Assembly: GCF_040939455.1 (NCBI RefSeq) | Contig: NC_134117.1 | Coordinates: 66,672,501-66,736,500 of the forward strand | DNA: 64,000 nt | Direction: 5' to 3' | From: Microcebus murinus | Taxonomy: Eukaryota; Chordata; Mammalia; Primates; Cheirogaleidae | In this document: positions 47,046 to 59,967 of the stretch, piece by piece | How positions within the stretch are numbered: the first letter of the stretch is position 1 | Layout: the number at the start of each line of letters is the position of its first letter | Notes under the pieces: generated by a model | What the model was told of the DNA's origin: nothing | Database searches by the model: none | Seen by the model: the letters and a program-made list of their open reading frames with translations, nothing else | Position numbers and translations under genes: made by a program

Positions 47046-49883
47046 ATATGGGTATGATGCACGGGCAGTCTCATTTCAAAGGAGTTACGATGACTTGGAG
47101 AATGCTTGGGACTTCTTTGCATATTTCAGGGATTCTGGTTGAAAATCAGGATGTCAGAGCAAGGTATGGATGACAAAGAAGGGTTTGCTGTGCACGCCAG
47201 GTAGCCTGGCAGGAGAGAGGCCTCTTTGCAGGAGGTGTGCCTCCCTCGTGGTGGCTGATTGCAGAGAACTGCTTGGCTGATTGCTGCATTGAGACTGCAC
47301 TGGACAGGGACGCTCTGAAATAGCCTCTTTTCTGTTTTTGAGCTCCGATGAGCAGGTCTCCACCGGCTTGTGTCACCAAAGTGCATTGCTGTGTGCTTTC
47401 AAACTCCACATGCATGTGCCTGATATGGTTAGAGTGTCTGCATGGGCCCGGGTGTTTGTGCATGGGCATGCGCCTATGTGTACATGTGTCCGTGTACATT
47501 TATCTTGGGTGCCGGCAAGTCTCAATGTGTTGGGGAATATTTTGTTTTCCTCTGAGTTTGGACACCTCTGAGTTGCCCCTGGCAACTGTATCTTGAACCT
47601 GGCAGCAACTGAGCTCTCCTGGGGTCACATTTGATCGCTCACCCTAAGTGGTCCAGGCCTGTCTGTTGCCCCCACTTCCAGATCCCGGCCATTGGCTTTT
47701 GCAAATTTCTGTAGCTGGTGTTTCATTTCTCTTTTTGTTGTTTTAGAGCAGATAGAATTTCTACTCTCCTTGGAGCTCAGTGCTCAATATCAAGTTCAGA
47801 GGTGACAGGATAAAATCTGAGGGGGTGAGCAGAGGTTACAGACAAATGTTCCTTCTGATTTTGTAGGAAGTGACTATGAGCTCACCTGATTTATCTGAAA
47901 TAGGTTCACTTCTTTCATAAAAAGTCTCTTCTGACTAAACACTGAGAGACAAAATAAATAAATAAATAAATAAGGCAATGATTAAAGTTACTGGCACAGG
48001 AAAGAGTGACTTATCTGAAGTTTCTTGGCATGAAGGATGAATGTGATAAGAATCAGACATAGTTTTGTGTATTCAAAACAGCTAATGGCATGAAATAAAA
48101 GGATGTCTTGGATATAAAAATGTGACACTAGGAACAAAAGTATTATGTCTTTTATTGTGTCCATAGCAATGAAAGGTCAGTTAAAATTTTTTTTGATCTT
48201 TTATCTCATCTTCTGTTGCCAAAGTTAGGAGCACAAAACAGGCTTTAGTTTGGACATGGATGCAAATCCATGAGCTTTACTTATGAGAGTGAAGGCTGCC
48301 TGACAGCGAAGGCAGCGGCACTTGATTAAGTGACCCTTAGCTTGGAAGCAGAAAGTCACGCAGAGACTGGAGCTATCCATTAGACACTGTCCATCTCTAT
48401 TATTAAATAAAATGTTTAATTATATTTAAAATATAATGATTAAATTTAATATTTTAAAATATTTAATAACATCTCTGCCATTTATTATTAAATGGAGTGA
48501 TTAGTAAATGAATCCCACATTCCTCTGTCATCATGGCCTTTGGGTCCAGTGGTCTTTTCTTCTCTAATGTGTCCCGAGTTTTCAAGAAGATTTGAGAGCC
48601 TGAAAAGGCAAATGTTAGGTAGGGAATTAGTTTCCCCTTGGCACAATTTGGGGGTTCTCGAACCTAGGAACTGGGCAGCTTTTCTTAAGAAAATAGAGAC
48701 CTTTGGGAACCCCTGCAGCTGCTCCTGCCCAGCTCCCTCTGTCAGCTTAGTCTGGGGGCCCCGTCCCCTGACCCCCACCCTCTGTCTGGGGAGAAGCCCC
48801 TCATGGGCTCAGGGCAGAAGAACTAGGGCCATTCTCTTTTCCGTTCCTGCGAGATGAGATCTTGCTCATGGAAACCAGTCTCCCCGGGTCAGCCCCGCTG
48901 AGGGTCGCTCTGCCTGGAAGTTCCAGATGGCAGAGGGGGGACTCTGCCATGTCGGAGGTGGGCTTGGGGGTACACACGCCTGGGGGCCAGGCTCAGGGTG
49001 CTGGTTCCAGGCCTGTGGGACGACTGAGCATATGGGGTGTCCACTGGGAAAAGGAACCCACAGACCCCGTGAGGGCTGGACCTTGAAAAGCCAAGCTGTG
49101 GGTCCCCTAAGGACAATCCTTAGCCCCATGACCTAAGCGCTGGAAAGCGACTTATCTGACGTGAGAGTGAGTATAGAGCTGGGAGAAGAAACAAAGTTAG
49201 CTGACAGGAAAAGGATCTTCACCCTACCAGGGAATGGGGACAATTCTCTGTGTATCATGGCACCCTTCTCAGGTCTTCCAAGAACTTAGTGTTTCAAAGA
49301 AAATTGTTATGTTAACCAAAATTTAGAACTGCTGCTCGGCCTGTCTCTCACCCGTCCCTGCTTGACGTCAGGGGATTCTGGACGTACACTGAGGGAGGAG
49401 GGCATATCTGAGACCCTCCTGGGGAGAGCAGTTTCCCTGGTGCTGTCCACACCGAGGGGACAGAATTCCGCCGGTGACTTCGGCCTGCCTGGAAAGGAGC
49501 AGACAGTATTTTTCCATCCCAGAGAATAAGAGCGTAGGGAGCAAAGACAAGATTTATTATTAAACAACTTTAATCCAAATGCTGATTATTATTTGCAGTG
49601 TCTGAAGGCACAAAATATACCTAAAATGTATGGAATAGTCTAAACAGAGTTATAAATCCAAAGAGCAAAGCATGAAAAAAAGATACATTCTGAGCTGACA
49701 CAGAAATCTCAGTTGGGAAGATTTTTTTTTTTTCCTAGAGAACTTGCTTGAATATCAATCATTTCCCCTCACGCCAAGGGTAGAAAATTCGAAAAAAAAA
49801 AAATTAACATAAACATGGTGAAGAATAATACCATGAAGTGTTGAGGATTTGTATAAGCAGAATACTGTTCTCTAGAAGATGCT
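47046..49883. other. Gene-free sequence with short simple repeats
   Basis: Contains TG-rich patches at 47.44-47.50 kb, an (AAAT)n run at about 47951-47974 and an AT-rich, partly self-complementary stretch at 48.39-48.50 kb. No gene recognised. Confidence 0.5.
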
Positions 49884-49960
49884 GTCTCTCTGTCTCTCTG
49901 TCTCTCTCTCTCTCTCTCTCTCACATACACACACACACAGACACACACACAGACACTCCA
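49884..49960 (+). repeat. (TC)n / (CA)n compound microsatellite
   Basis: TCTCTGTC and TC dinucleotide runs pass directly into CA and CACAGA runs. Confidence 0.95.
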
Positions 49961-50513
49961 TCTCTTTCTTTCTTCTCCCCAGCACCCGTTCTAAGTAAAG
50001 CCATCCAAGAAGACAACATGCTATACCCCAGAAGACAGGTCATCTCAAGGGAAAACAAACCAGACTGAGGTGCGAGATAAGGCAATGAAACCGGAGTTTG
50101 ATTGAAAAAATAGAGAGAGATATATATGAAAAATTGACCATCCAGGGCAGGGCCCCCAAAGTGCCGATGGAAAACAAAGCCTGCTCTTTTTCTGGGCGAT
50201 GGCAGACCACCAGGCACGCCAGGCTCCAAGCTCCACACGCTATGATTGGTAAAATGCCAATGGATTGCCTCGGTAGCACGAACATCAGGCCATTCTCAGC
50301 ATCCAGAGATAAATAACATAATTATAAACACTCTCTCCCCCAGGGTGCTTTTAGCTGACTGTGTGATGTGGCCATTCCTTACTGCTCAATCATGTCACTC
50401 AGGACTTTAGGAAAGAGATCAATCCTGGGCTAGTTATCGCCCTCATAAATACCTCTCTCGAGTGACCGTACAAGGCTGTAGGAGCGCCGATCAATAGGGC
50501 TTTGTATTTCTCC
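49961..50513. other. Gene-free sequence
   Basis: No repeat or gene recognised upstream of the long open frame. Confidence 0.4.
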
Positions 50514-51860
50514 ATGGCCACACGGCCGGCTCCCAGCTCCCTGATGGCTGCTGGGGTGGAGGTGGGAGCTGCGAGCTGCATCCCGACAGAGTCGCCTTTG
50601 CCTTCAGGAGAGCCACGGAAGTGGCGCGGCTCAGACTCCTCCAGTTCCACTCCTGATGGCTCTTTCCTGGTTCTACAGTTTAGTTGCCCGGGAAAGGGCG
50701 CCGGCCGGCGGCGGGGCTGTTGGGGTGTCCTAACCTCACGACACTGGGTTTCCCGGCAGGTCCAGCAGCACAGGGATGGGCCTGGGAATCGCAAAGGACG
50801 TGGGGTCCCTCATGGGGAAGGCCCTGGCTTTGGGGCCGGGGGGCTGCTTGAGGACTCCTGGTCTGGAACGTGGGGAAACGCGGAGAGAGGGTTGGGGGCT
50901 GCCTGGCAGAACGCCTGCGGGACTCTCAGCCCAGAGACACGCCTTTGCTTTTGGGACCACAAGCAACTTCCCTGGGGGCGGGGGTGGGAGTACCTGTTTC
51001 ACATCACGCAAAGTCATGTTTCTCTCCTAAGGGCCAAGGCCTTTTCCTACCTGAACGCACAGTGTCCCCTTTCTCCCCCCGTCAACCAGGCCACTCAACT
51101 GGGACAACTCCCCCAACTGCTTCCAACAGGACCCTTTCACTGGAAACAGCAGAGCCTTCACTCCTGCGTCTGTGACCACGCTTTTCTCTCACTCGGGCCC
51201 ACGGGCCCAAATCCAAGGGAAGAGTCTCCCCTAGCTGGCTTCTTGTCCCACTGCCACACCTGGGCCACACAACCAGCCACACCTCGCATTTCCCTGTCCT
51301 GCAGACCTTCCGCCAGGCCGAGCCGGCCTCTGCCCAGCCTCCCTGAGGCAGTGATGGGGCCTGCCCTCCTCCCCCTTGTTCCACGGCTTATTGATGCTTC
51401 TAATCTGGGAAAGAAAGTAAAAAACGAGGCCAACAGGATGACACTAGAACACATCGGCCCTCAGAGACTGTTACCTGAATATGGGCAGCTCCTCTCAGGC
51501 CCATGGGGCAGGTGCGCACTACAGTACACTGTGACACACAGTGAGGTCACCGTGCCGTCCGGGACTGCCCAGGACACCTCTGCAGTCCCAGGGTACCAGG
51601 AGCAGCTGATCACCCTACAGCACAGCGACCCGGCCGGCCAGCCCACGCCGGCGCCAGACTCGCTCTTTACCTATCTGCGTAGACCAAGGAGAACAGGGGC
51701 CAGGAGCAAAGAAGGGGCAGGAAGCCGTGGGCCAAGGCAGCAGACGGCATGTGGGGCTCAGGTTCCTCTCCCCCCGGCGGGAAGGGGGCTCCTTATCTGG
51801 TCACTCTTCCTGCCCTCAGAAAGGCCCGGGAACCGGGGCTCCTTTGGCACTTCAGAATGA
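50514..51860 (+). other. Unassigned 448-codon open reading frame, convergent with GRID1
   Basis: An ATG-initiated frame (ATG at 50514, weak context with C at -1 but G at +4) stays open to a TGA at 51858-51860, ending almost exactly where the GRID1 transcript should end on the other strand. The product would be rich in Gly, Pro, Ser, Arg, Leu and Gln, with no membrane segment, repeat or domain I recognise. The DNA is GC-rich, which lowers stop frequency, so chance is the leading explanation. A multi-exon noncoding RNA or a lineage-specific gene is possible. I do not claim a protein. Confidence 0.25.
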
Positions 51861-51880
51861 TCACAAGTAATTTGCCTTTT

Positions 51881-51886
51881 TATTCA
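51881..51886 (-). terminator. GRID1: Poly(A) signal AATAAA of GRID1
   Basis: AATAAA on the minus strand lies about 250 bases after the GRID1 stop codon. It is the only canonical hexamer I see close to the last exon. Cleavage would fall near 51860-51870. Confidence 0.75.
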
Positions 51887-51996
51887 TATAGAACAAAATT
51901 TACAAAGTCATTCATACAGTTTTTGTGTTTTTTTTTTACTGACTTCGAAAATTGGGAATATTCAAAATACACTTTTACCCCACTCCATTCTGTCAT

Positions 51997-52014
51997 TATT
52001 TACACGTATGTACA
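51997..52014 (-). promoter_or_regulatory. Two Pumilio-type elements in GRID1 3' UTR
   Basis: Minus-strand TGTACATA (52014-52007) and TGTAAATA (52004-51997) both fit the PUM1/PUM2 consensus UGUANAUA. They sit ten bases apart, start to start, about 110-120 bases upstream of the poly(A) signal. Binding is an inference from the motif. Confidence 0.6.
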
Positions 52015-52097
52015 AGAAAAATGAAAGAGTCTCTGTGTGTGTGTGCGTGTGTGTGGTCTGTGTTGTCATCTTCTTGTATTAAAAAGCTCTGCTGGTC

Positions 52098-52124
52098 GGG
52101 TGGGTGGGCGGGCGGGCGGGAGGG
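52098..52124 (+). promoter_or_regulatory. G-quadruplex motif next to the GRID1 stop codon
   Basis: Seven GGG runs are separated by single-base loops (T, T, C, C, C, A) on the plus strand, which is the template strand for GRID1. The block begins 12 bases beyond the stop codon. In the mRNA it appears as a C-rich run. The sequence fits the G3+N1 quadruplex rule very strongly. Confidence 0.8.
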
Positions 52125-52136
52125 CAGGCGGCGCGC

Positions 52137-52592
<456 letters not shown>

Positions 52593-55059
52593 TCAACCCC
52601 GAACGGCGGGCCCAGGCTGGCTCGCCACACACTCCGGCTGTCTGAAGACCCCAGGCCTGTGCAGCCTGTGGGACTGCGGGTGAGCACCTTGCACCCCACA
52701 ATGCTCCCGCCTCCCCCCAGTGGCACGGCTAGCCCACAGTTGTCTGGGGAAGCCACCAGCTAGGACCTTATCCCCGTAGCAAAGGCCCTGCCAGCAGGCC
52801 TGGCTGCATCCTGCCTCCCCACATCCAGAGGCGACCTTGGGACAAGATGTTTGAAGAGCTGGCAGAAACAGAAGGGGAAAAAAAGAGTCCCACGGGAATG
52901 CAGGGACTGGGCCTTGAGCCCCTGGCAGGCCCTGTGCATTAGCCCTTTGAGTCACAAGTCTGAAAAGACTCCAGGTGATCATTCCCGCCTTACACAAAAG
53001 GAGACTTAGGTTCGGGAAGGTCCGGTGACCTCCTGAGACTCATAAGCCCCATAGTGTTAGAGGCAGCCCAGAAGCCTGGAGCAGGAGAGAGTCCAGACTC
53101 ACCTGTGACCACCTCCCCAGACATGCAGGGAAGGGGAATGTCTCTGTCTGGAAGGCTAGTGGGGCATGGGTTTCAGCGTGGGGAGAAGGGCCGGGGAGGG
53201 TGAAGAGACGGACTTCCCCAGGGCCAGCTCACTCCTGTGTCATGGGGGTTTGAGGCTGTCTAACTGGGTGACCCTCACACCCCACCCCACCTCACCGTGA
53301 TGGGTGGCATCACAGGAAATTGTTTGCTTTGTTCATTTATTTATTTGCTTAAGAAAGAAAATAAAACAGAATATTCCTGCCAAACACTTAATGATTTGCT
53401 TACAATGTCAGAATAAACCAAGAAGGAAGATGTCATCTCCTTCCTTGGTTTCCCCCCAGTGTGGTGGGACACAGGACCAGGTGCCCAGCAGAGGAGCCGT
53501 GTGAGCCCTGGCGAGGCCGAAGCCGCGTCCTGCTGTGGGCAGCAAGGGTGCGGCCGTGCCCGGCATGGGATGACCGCGGCCCGTCCCTCCCTCAGGCCAG
53601 ACTCCAAGAGAAAGACAGCGTCAAAGCTCAGCCCTAAGACGCAACCCCACAGGCGTGCTTGATGGTGATGTCACATACCGGAGAAAGGAACCTACCCCCT
53701 GTCAGCCTTGTAAGGGAATGAAAAATACCAAGAAATTTAGAAGCCCTGAATATGATTTCATAAGGAAAAGAAAGAACCATGTGAGCTGAAGGGCCATTCC
53801 AGTGACTGCTTTGAGCTCCATGGGGCTAGTGGAGGAGGATTTCCCCATGAGGAAGTCACCTGAATGATGGGCATGAGTCCCCGAGATGAAGGCGCCAGCC
53901 ACAGGGCTCACCCCCGTGAAGGCTGAACCCAGAGTTTCTCAGGCAAGCAGGTGAAGTGCTCTGCAATGCACGCCTTGCCACAGTGCCCCCGGCATGGAGG
54001 AGGGGGCCACTGCTCTCCCCGCACCTCTGTGAGCTCACGGCTGGCACACAGAGCTCAGTTTCTGGAGGAACACCTGCTGCCGTTCCCAGAAACTTTCCCA
54101 GGACAAGGAAACTGAGAACACCCATAAGACACGGAGAACTCATTCTGGGCAGGAGGACATCTGAGCACAGGAGAGCTGGCTGGATTGAAGGAGGAGCAGA
54201 CTATGGGATGTGGCTCTGTGTCGCAGGTGGGGAGGACAGCAGGAACCACTGGCACAGCCTCAGAGGCAGAGCCACGACCCCAGTGACCTGAAGCCCCACA
54301 CAGGCAGGGCTCAGCCCGCTGGTGAAACTGAGAGAAGTGGTTGGAGAAGACCACACCTCTACTCTGGGTGGCTAGATATCGTTCGCACAGTGCTTTCACT
54401 GACCCCTTCAAAAGTTTGTAAAATATGTAACAAACCAGATTCAAGTTCTTTTCTAATTACCTTACACCATTGTTAAGCTAAATCCGGGTAACTGCCCCTT
54501 TTTGTGTATTTTATCTGTTTTGGTTTCATTTTTGCATGTGAAACTATTTTTACTAGTATTTCATAACTATTATATTGGGCATTAGTGGCTTGGACTTTTT
54601 CCTAAAGAAGTCCGTGGTTTATTTGCTTTTAGGGAATTACTATTCCTGGGATGGTAACAGTTTGGCAGGTGACCTGCCTACCTAGCCAAGAAACAGAATC
54701 ATGACCCTAACAAAGACAGTAGGATTAAATCTGAATCCTGAACAAAGAGAAAAAGAGACAAAAAATGGCTGGTGCTTCATCTGTTCCAGCAGCAGTGCCC
54801 CACCACACTTTCTTGTCCACTGCCATGGTCTTGGCGCCTATGGGGGCTGGAGGGGAGATAAGAAGGACAGGAGAAGATGGCCTTGTTTGCAAGCCCTGGA
54901 AGGATGGTCTTGTATGGGCTAGGACCATAGATTTAGCACACATAAAGTGATGTCTAGCTGCACCTCTGCGAGTCCAGCCAGGGAAGGAGGAGGCAGGGGT
55001 AATAGGCCTACTCAAGGAAAGAGGCAGGAGTGATTTGAGTAATTATCTATCTTTTAGGC

Positions 55060-55490
55060 AAAATGGTGTATTCTATTATGTTATGCAAATTCAAATAATG
55101 GGCTTTCTTTTAATGTGAAGTACATCAGTTTACAGCCTCATTATCCCCTGGTTCAGTGTTCAGCCAGGTAATGACAGCTGTGGAAAGAGACCTGGAAACT
55201 TATTGCTGCCTTCATTAATTTACCGTAGGTAACTGACCTAGTCAAACACCCCTGAATCTGACATAAAATTCACCGGCTGTGTTTGCCCACGAAGCCGGCC
55301 GCACTGCAGCTCTGCGTCTCTCGCCCCGCGTTGAGCAGGGCAGGGTTACCGCGGAGCCTCTCCCAGGCACTGTCTCGCGGAGAGATAAATTCTGTAATTA
55401 AGCCTCTGTTCACCAACGTGGAAATAATACAGTGTATTGGAAAACGGTAATTAACTAAACTATCATCTCTGTAACAGCCTGTGGCACGTG
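55060..55490. promoter_or_regulatory. Candidate intronic enhancer (conserved-element-like block)
   Basis: The block packs developmental transcription-factor-type motifs. It has a perfect POU octamer ATGCAAAT (55083-55090), two TAATTA homeodomain cores (55395-55400 and 55448-55453), an inverted repeat TTACCGTAGGTAA (55220-55232), and a CACGTG E-box (55485-55490). AT-rich arms surround a short CpG-containing GC-rich core (about 55.27-55.38 kb). No repeat resemblance is visible. Function is inferred only. Confidence 0.4.
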
Positions 55491-55894
55491 GGACTCATTA
55501 GAACTGGCTTTGTTTGGAGTCCAGCGGCTCCTACTTTAAGTCGGGCAGGAACAAAACTAGAGCTGAGAGACTTCCCATCTGACGGGGAGGGCTGCGGGCA
55601 GCATTCTCCTGTTACCACTGAGATCAACCAGGTGGTAAATGAGACCCAGCGGCTGGGAGAGATGCCACCAACATGATCTTCTTAAGTGACGCTCCAAATA
55701 CTTGCCTGACCCCAAGGAGCTGGGCCTGGGGTCTGAGCACAAGGGCCGGGCGAGAGCAAAGGAGCCGTGTCAGTGCAGAGATCTTGGGAGAGGGTGGACG
55801 GTTTCCCAAAGCAGCAGGAGAAAGAGTTCTGCTCGCTCAATCACAGACTGTGCGGGCCGGGCGACCAGCACCACCTCACCTCAGAGGTGGGAGC

Positions 55895-56045
55895 AGCAGG
55901 TGTACAGAGTGAGCTGAGGCTAGGGCTAGAGGGACTTGCTCGGGGTCACACGATGCCACAGTAAGTGGAGCATCAGGACCAGAGCTCTCATCACCCAGGC
56001 TCCAAAACGGGGCTCTTTCCCACTACACCCATTGTCAAGGAATCC
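55895..56045 (-). mobile_element. MIR SINE relic, antisense
   Basis: GACTTGCTCGGGGTCACACG, CACAGTAAGTGGAGCATCAG and GGGCTCTTTCCCACTACACC follow reverse-complement MIR order. Confidence 0.75.
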
Positions 56046-57589
56046 ATCCTCCCCACACCACCACTCCGTTACTCCCAGTAGCTTCTCACCTTGAAAGACT
56101 GGTGAACATCGGTGGTTTTCCTCCTTGGGAGGACACCAGAAGCACAAGTGGAGATTTTAGAAATGATATAGCCCAGCTCTTCCTAATTTGACCCATTGGG
56201 GAATGGGGCCCAAGCATATGTACTTCTAAACGGCTGCAGAATTAATCACCTCTGATGTGCGGCCAGAACTGAAAGCCATTGATCCAGCTGCAATGATTAC
56301 ACAACAGTTTAACATTAATAACGTTTTCTTTATCGGAGCCCAGACTGGTTCATTCATTCAATAAACACTTTTGAGCTCCTGCTACCAAATGAACTAATGT
56401 TCTTGGTAAAGCATCCATCTTGGTCCCGGGCACACAGAAGGTGCTCAATACTTCAATTATATCCATCACCCCTTAACGAGAGCTTCCGCTTTGGCGAAGA
56501 ATGGGCAAATGGATGGGAATGCAGAGGTGAGGAGACTCGGGCAGCCTCAATGCAGAGACAGGCAGGTAAACAATTATCGCCAGTGGAATCACGCCGGCCA
56601 GGGAGGCGGCTGGCGGCGGGCAGGGGAGGCTTTGCCAGTGAGCTGCTTGTGAGCTGCACAGTGGCGTGTGATAAATGTCCAATGCCTTCTTACTGGAAGA
56701 CCCTGGGCCGAGGGGTGAGACACACACGCTCACTACCCTCACCCTCCTGCCAAGCCGTCTGATCTCGGCAGCTCAGCTGTCAGGCCAGGCCCAGTTTCCC
56801 GCATAAAAGAGAGACTGCAGTTCAGAGCATGTAAATGTCTAGCCAGGAGCCAGGAGCCTGGCCCAGGGAAGAACACTGTGGCACACCCTTCATTTCCCAA
56901 ACCCTCTGGAAAACGCTATGTAGGAACACGTGCTCACGCGCACACCCGGTGCACAGCCCGGCGCCCAGGCTTTGACGAGCCTGCCTCTGGGAGGCAGCGG
57001 GTGAGCGGAGCAGACACTCCATTCACAGCCCAGCTCCGCCCTTGCCGCTCCGAGTCCTCTTTCTCCACGCGTAATGGCGCCTTCTTTGAATGTTGCTGGA
57101 GAGGGATGAGAAGATACCGTGCGATCTGCCCGGCTCAGAGAAGGAGCCCTGAGCTGCTGCGCTTTGCCTCCCCGTAGTCCTCAGAGCCTCGGGCGGGAGT
57201 AGCCCCTCGGCTACCATTAACCAAGCAACCCCTGGCCCAGATACCTCCTAAGTCTCTTTACACCACTTCCCTGCTGAATCCGCAGTGCCATACTGTTGGG
57301 TTGGCATAAATGAAGAGGGGAAAGTGCAGGAGAGAAAAATCTTTCCATGCAGTTGAAGAAGGCGTCCCAAGGAAAGGTGTGGAGTGGAGGGGCCTGGGTC
57401 CGCTCTTCCATGGAGAGCTGTGTGTGGGGCCACGCCTGCAGATGCGGGCCCACGGCCCAGGGCGAGAGGCCTCCCGGCCACGCTGGACTCTATCAGCTCC
57501 TGTCTGTGATGGACACAGGGCCTGGGGAGGGCAGGCAAGGCAGGAAGCAACAAGAATTCCAAGCTCCCAGCCCAGTGATGGATGATTCA

Positions 57590-58080
57590 TCCCTCACTCC
57601 TCATGCCATCTCCCATTTGTGCTGTTCTCATCTTTATTTCATGAATATTTTATTCTCAGAGCAATGGCTCCACATCCGCCATAAATCTAGCGGGCGGCTC
57701 TTTACTGCATGCACAGAGCTTGCTGTGCTCACCGCACTGGGTAACTACATAATCGTCTGATTCCTTAGAAAAAATATGAGTTCAAATCCACATGAATATT
57801 AAGGGGTTGAATGCACATTACTACTCTTCCTCAAGTAGGTGTCTAAACTCTGAAGACATCCCAGCGCGAGCCATTAAACACAACTTGGCTCCACCCTAAG
57901 ACAGGTTTTCTCGGCTCTTAAGAAATATGGCCAGTGCCCCCAAATGCAACATTCTTAGATTAACCAAACACTGTCACCTAATTGCAAACGGTGCTCCATA
58001 AAACACAGGCAACCAGTAGCACCAAGCAGTTCTGGATTAAATGCCATCATCATTTTTCGAAGGTTTTAAAGATGTGCTTC
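57590..58080. other. AT-richer non-repetitive block in GRID1 intron
   Basis: This block is locally AT-rich within a GC-rich intron, has no recognisable repeat, and contains runs such as CATGAATATT twice (about 57.64 and 57.79 kb). It could be a conserved noncoding element, but I see no decisive motif. Confidence 0.25.
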
Positions 58081-59604
58081 TGAAATACTGATGTTTCGTC
58101 CCTTTCCTGGTTCTGGGACTGCCACACCCTGGCTGCCCACTGATGCCTCTGTCATATAGCCCTGGGTAGTGACAAGCAGGGTAGGGTCCCCTGGTGATGG
58201 CATGGAGGGGGCTGCCATGATGAGTGGGCTGGAGAGGGGAGATGTTTGTGGCCCTTCCTTAACTACTCGTCAGAATAATTCACTGTCCCTCCTGGTAACT
58301 TCTTCACACAAAATTTTCCAGTAGCTGAAGAAGTTTAGGGCAGAATTATCAACTGTTCCTTTTAGTAGGGTTCCCTCAAATTTCTTCCTTCCTTCTCTCC
58401 TGAGCTCCAGGGGTGACAGGAGAGCCACCAAGGCCGTGGCAGATCCCAGCCTCACATTCCCTTACATGGAGGAGCACAGAAGGCAGAGGAGGAAGACAGA
58501 TGTCCCAGGAACATTTTGGATGCACTGAGTCAAGCACTGCCCTCCTTCCAGGGAAAAGAAAGTGTAACTGCAGAGAGCTCAGTGCCTGAGAGTCAGACTG
58601 GAGCGAGGGTGTCCTCTGTCACTGTCCTCATCCCCAACCCACCAGGAGCCGCCACAGACTGAAGAACGGATGTGGACCAGCCAGAGATGGTGGCCATGTG
58701 GCTCCATCCTTACTGCTGTCTCCTCTACCGCTGAAACTGTTTCCTGAACTGCCATGTTACCTGGGCCTCCAGCAAAGACAAAAACAAGACAGAAGTGATT
58801 CTGGATTTAATGCTGGTTGTTTCCCTGTTTCCTGTTTGAGACTGACATCTGTTTGCACCAACAGGATCTATAAGTAGAGGTGCAATTCTAGATGTCACTG
58901 AGGTATATACGGCAGGAAGTGACAGCCCTACACGCGGCGTGGCTGGGCTGGTGCCTGTGTGCAGCTTTCTGCCGGCAGAGAATCATCCCCAAATGACGCC
59001 CCTTGCCACCCTCCCTTGGGGAAAAGAGACCTTGGTGAAGGCTTTAAGAAAAAAAATATGAGCTTGAAGAAGAACAAAATCCCAATGAGAAGGAAGCTTC
59101 GAGGGCCAGATCAGCCTGTGGTCGGTGCACAAATCGGGGAGGAAGGTACCCAGAGCCTGGAGTCTGGACAGTGAGTGTGCCCCGAGCCAGGTGAGCCCAG
59201 GAGGGATGTGAGCAAGGCTGGGCCCTGCAAGGAAGGGGGAGAGAGGGAGGAAGGGATGGGGATCCCCCTACACGTGCGAGAGCAGCGCCCATGGCCCTTG
59301 GCGAGAAGTCAAAGAGAATCGGAAGGAAGGAGGAACGGGGCTCCTCTCTTACCCTACAGGTGGTCTCTCCAGGTCAGGGTGGAGGCACATGGGCGGGGCA
59401 GGGTGGGGAAGGGCTCTCTGGCGCTGCCCACGCTGTATCTGCTCTATAGATAAATACAGGACTTTAGTGGCCATGGCTGGCACCTCAGCACCTAGTTCAA
59501 GCATGAAAACATCCCCTATATTTTTTCTCTTGCTTCAAACACAAAATAAAATCATATCACAATACCCCAGCATAAAAACTGCTGTGTCCAGACAAGATGA
59601 CTCA

Positions 59605-59967
<363 letters not shown>

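Larger units (their letters stand above)
51862..52136 (-). other. GRID1: GRID1 3' untranslated region
   Basis: The stretch between the TGA stop and the AATAAA signal is about 275 bp if cleavage occurs 15-25 bases past the signal. Read in mRNA sense it has a C-rich block (CCC runs separated by single bases, 52124-52098), a CA-repeat-like tract (about 52057-52034), two UGUANAUA Pumilio-type sites, an A-run and then the poly(A) signal. The 3' edge is inferred and longer isoforms cannot be excluded. Confidence 0.75.

Noticed and set aside
50502..50513. Extending the long plus-strand open frame to a TTG codon upstream of its ATG
   Set aside because: TTG is not a credible start here; the ATG at 50514 is used instead.
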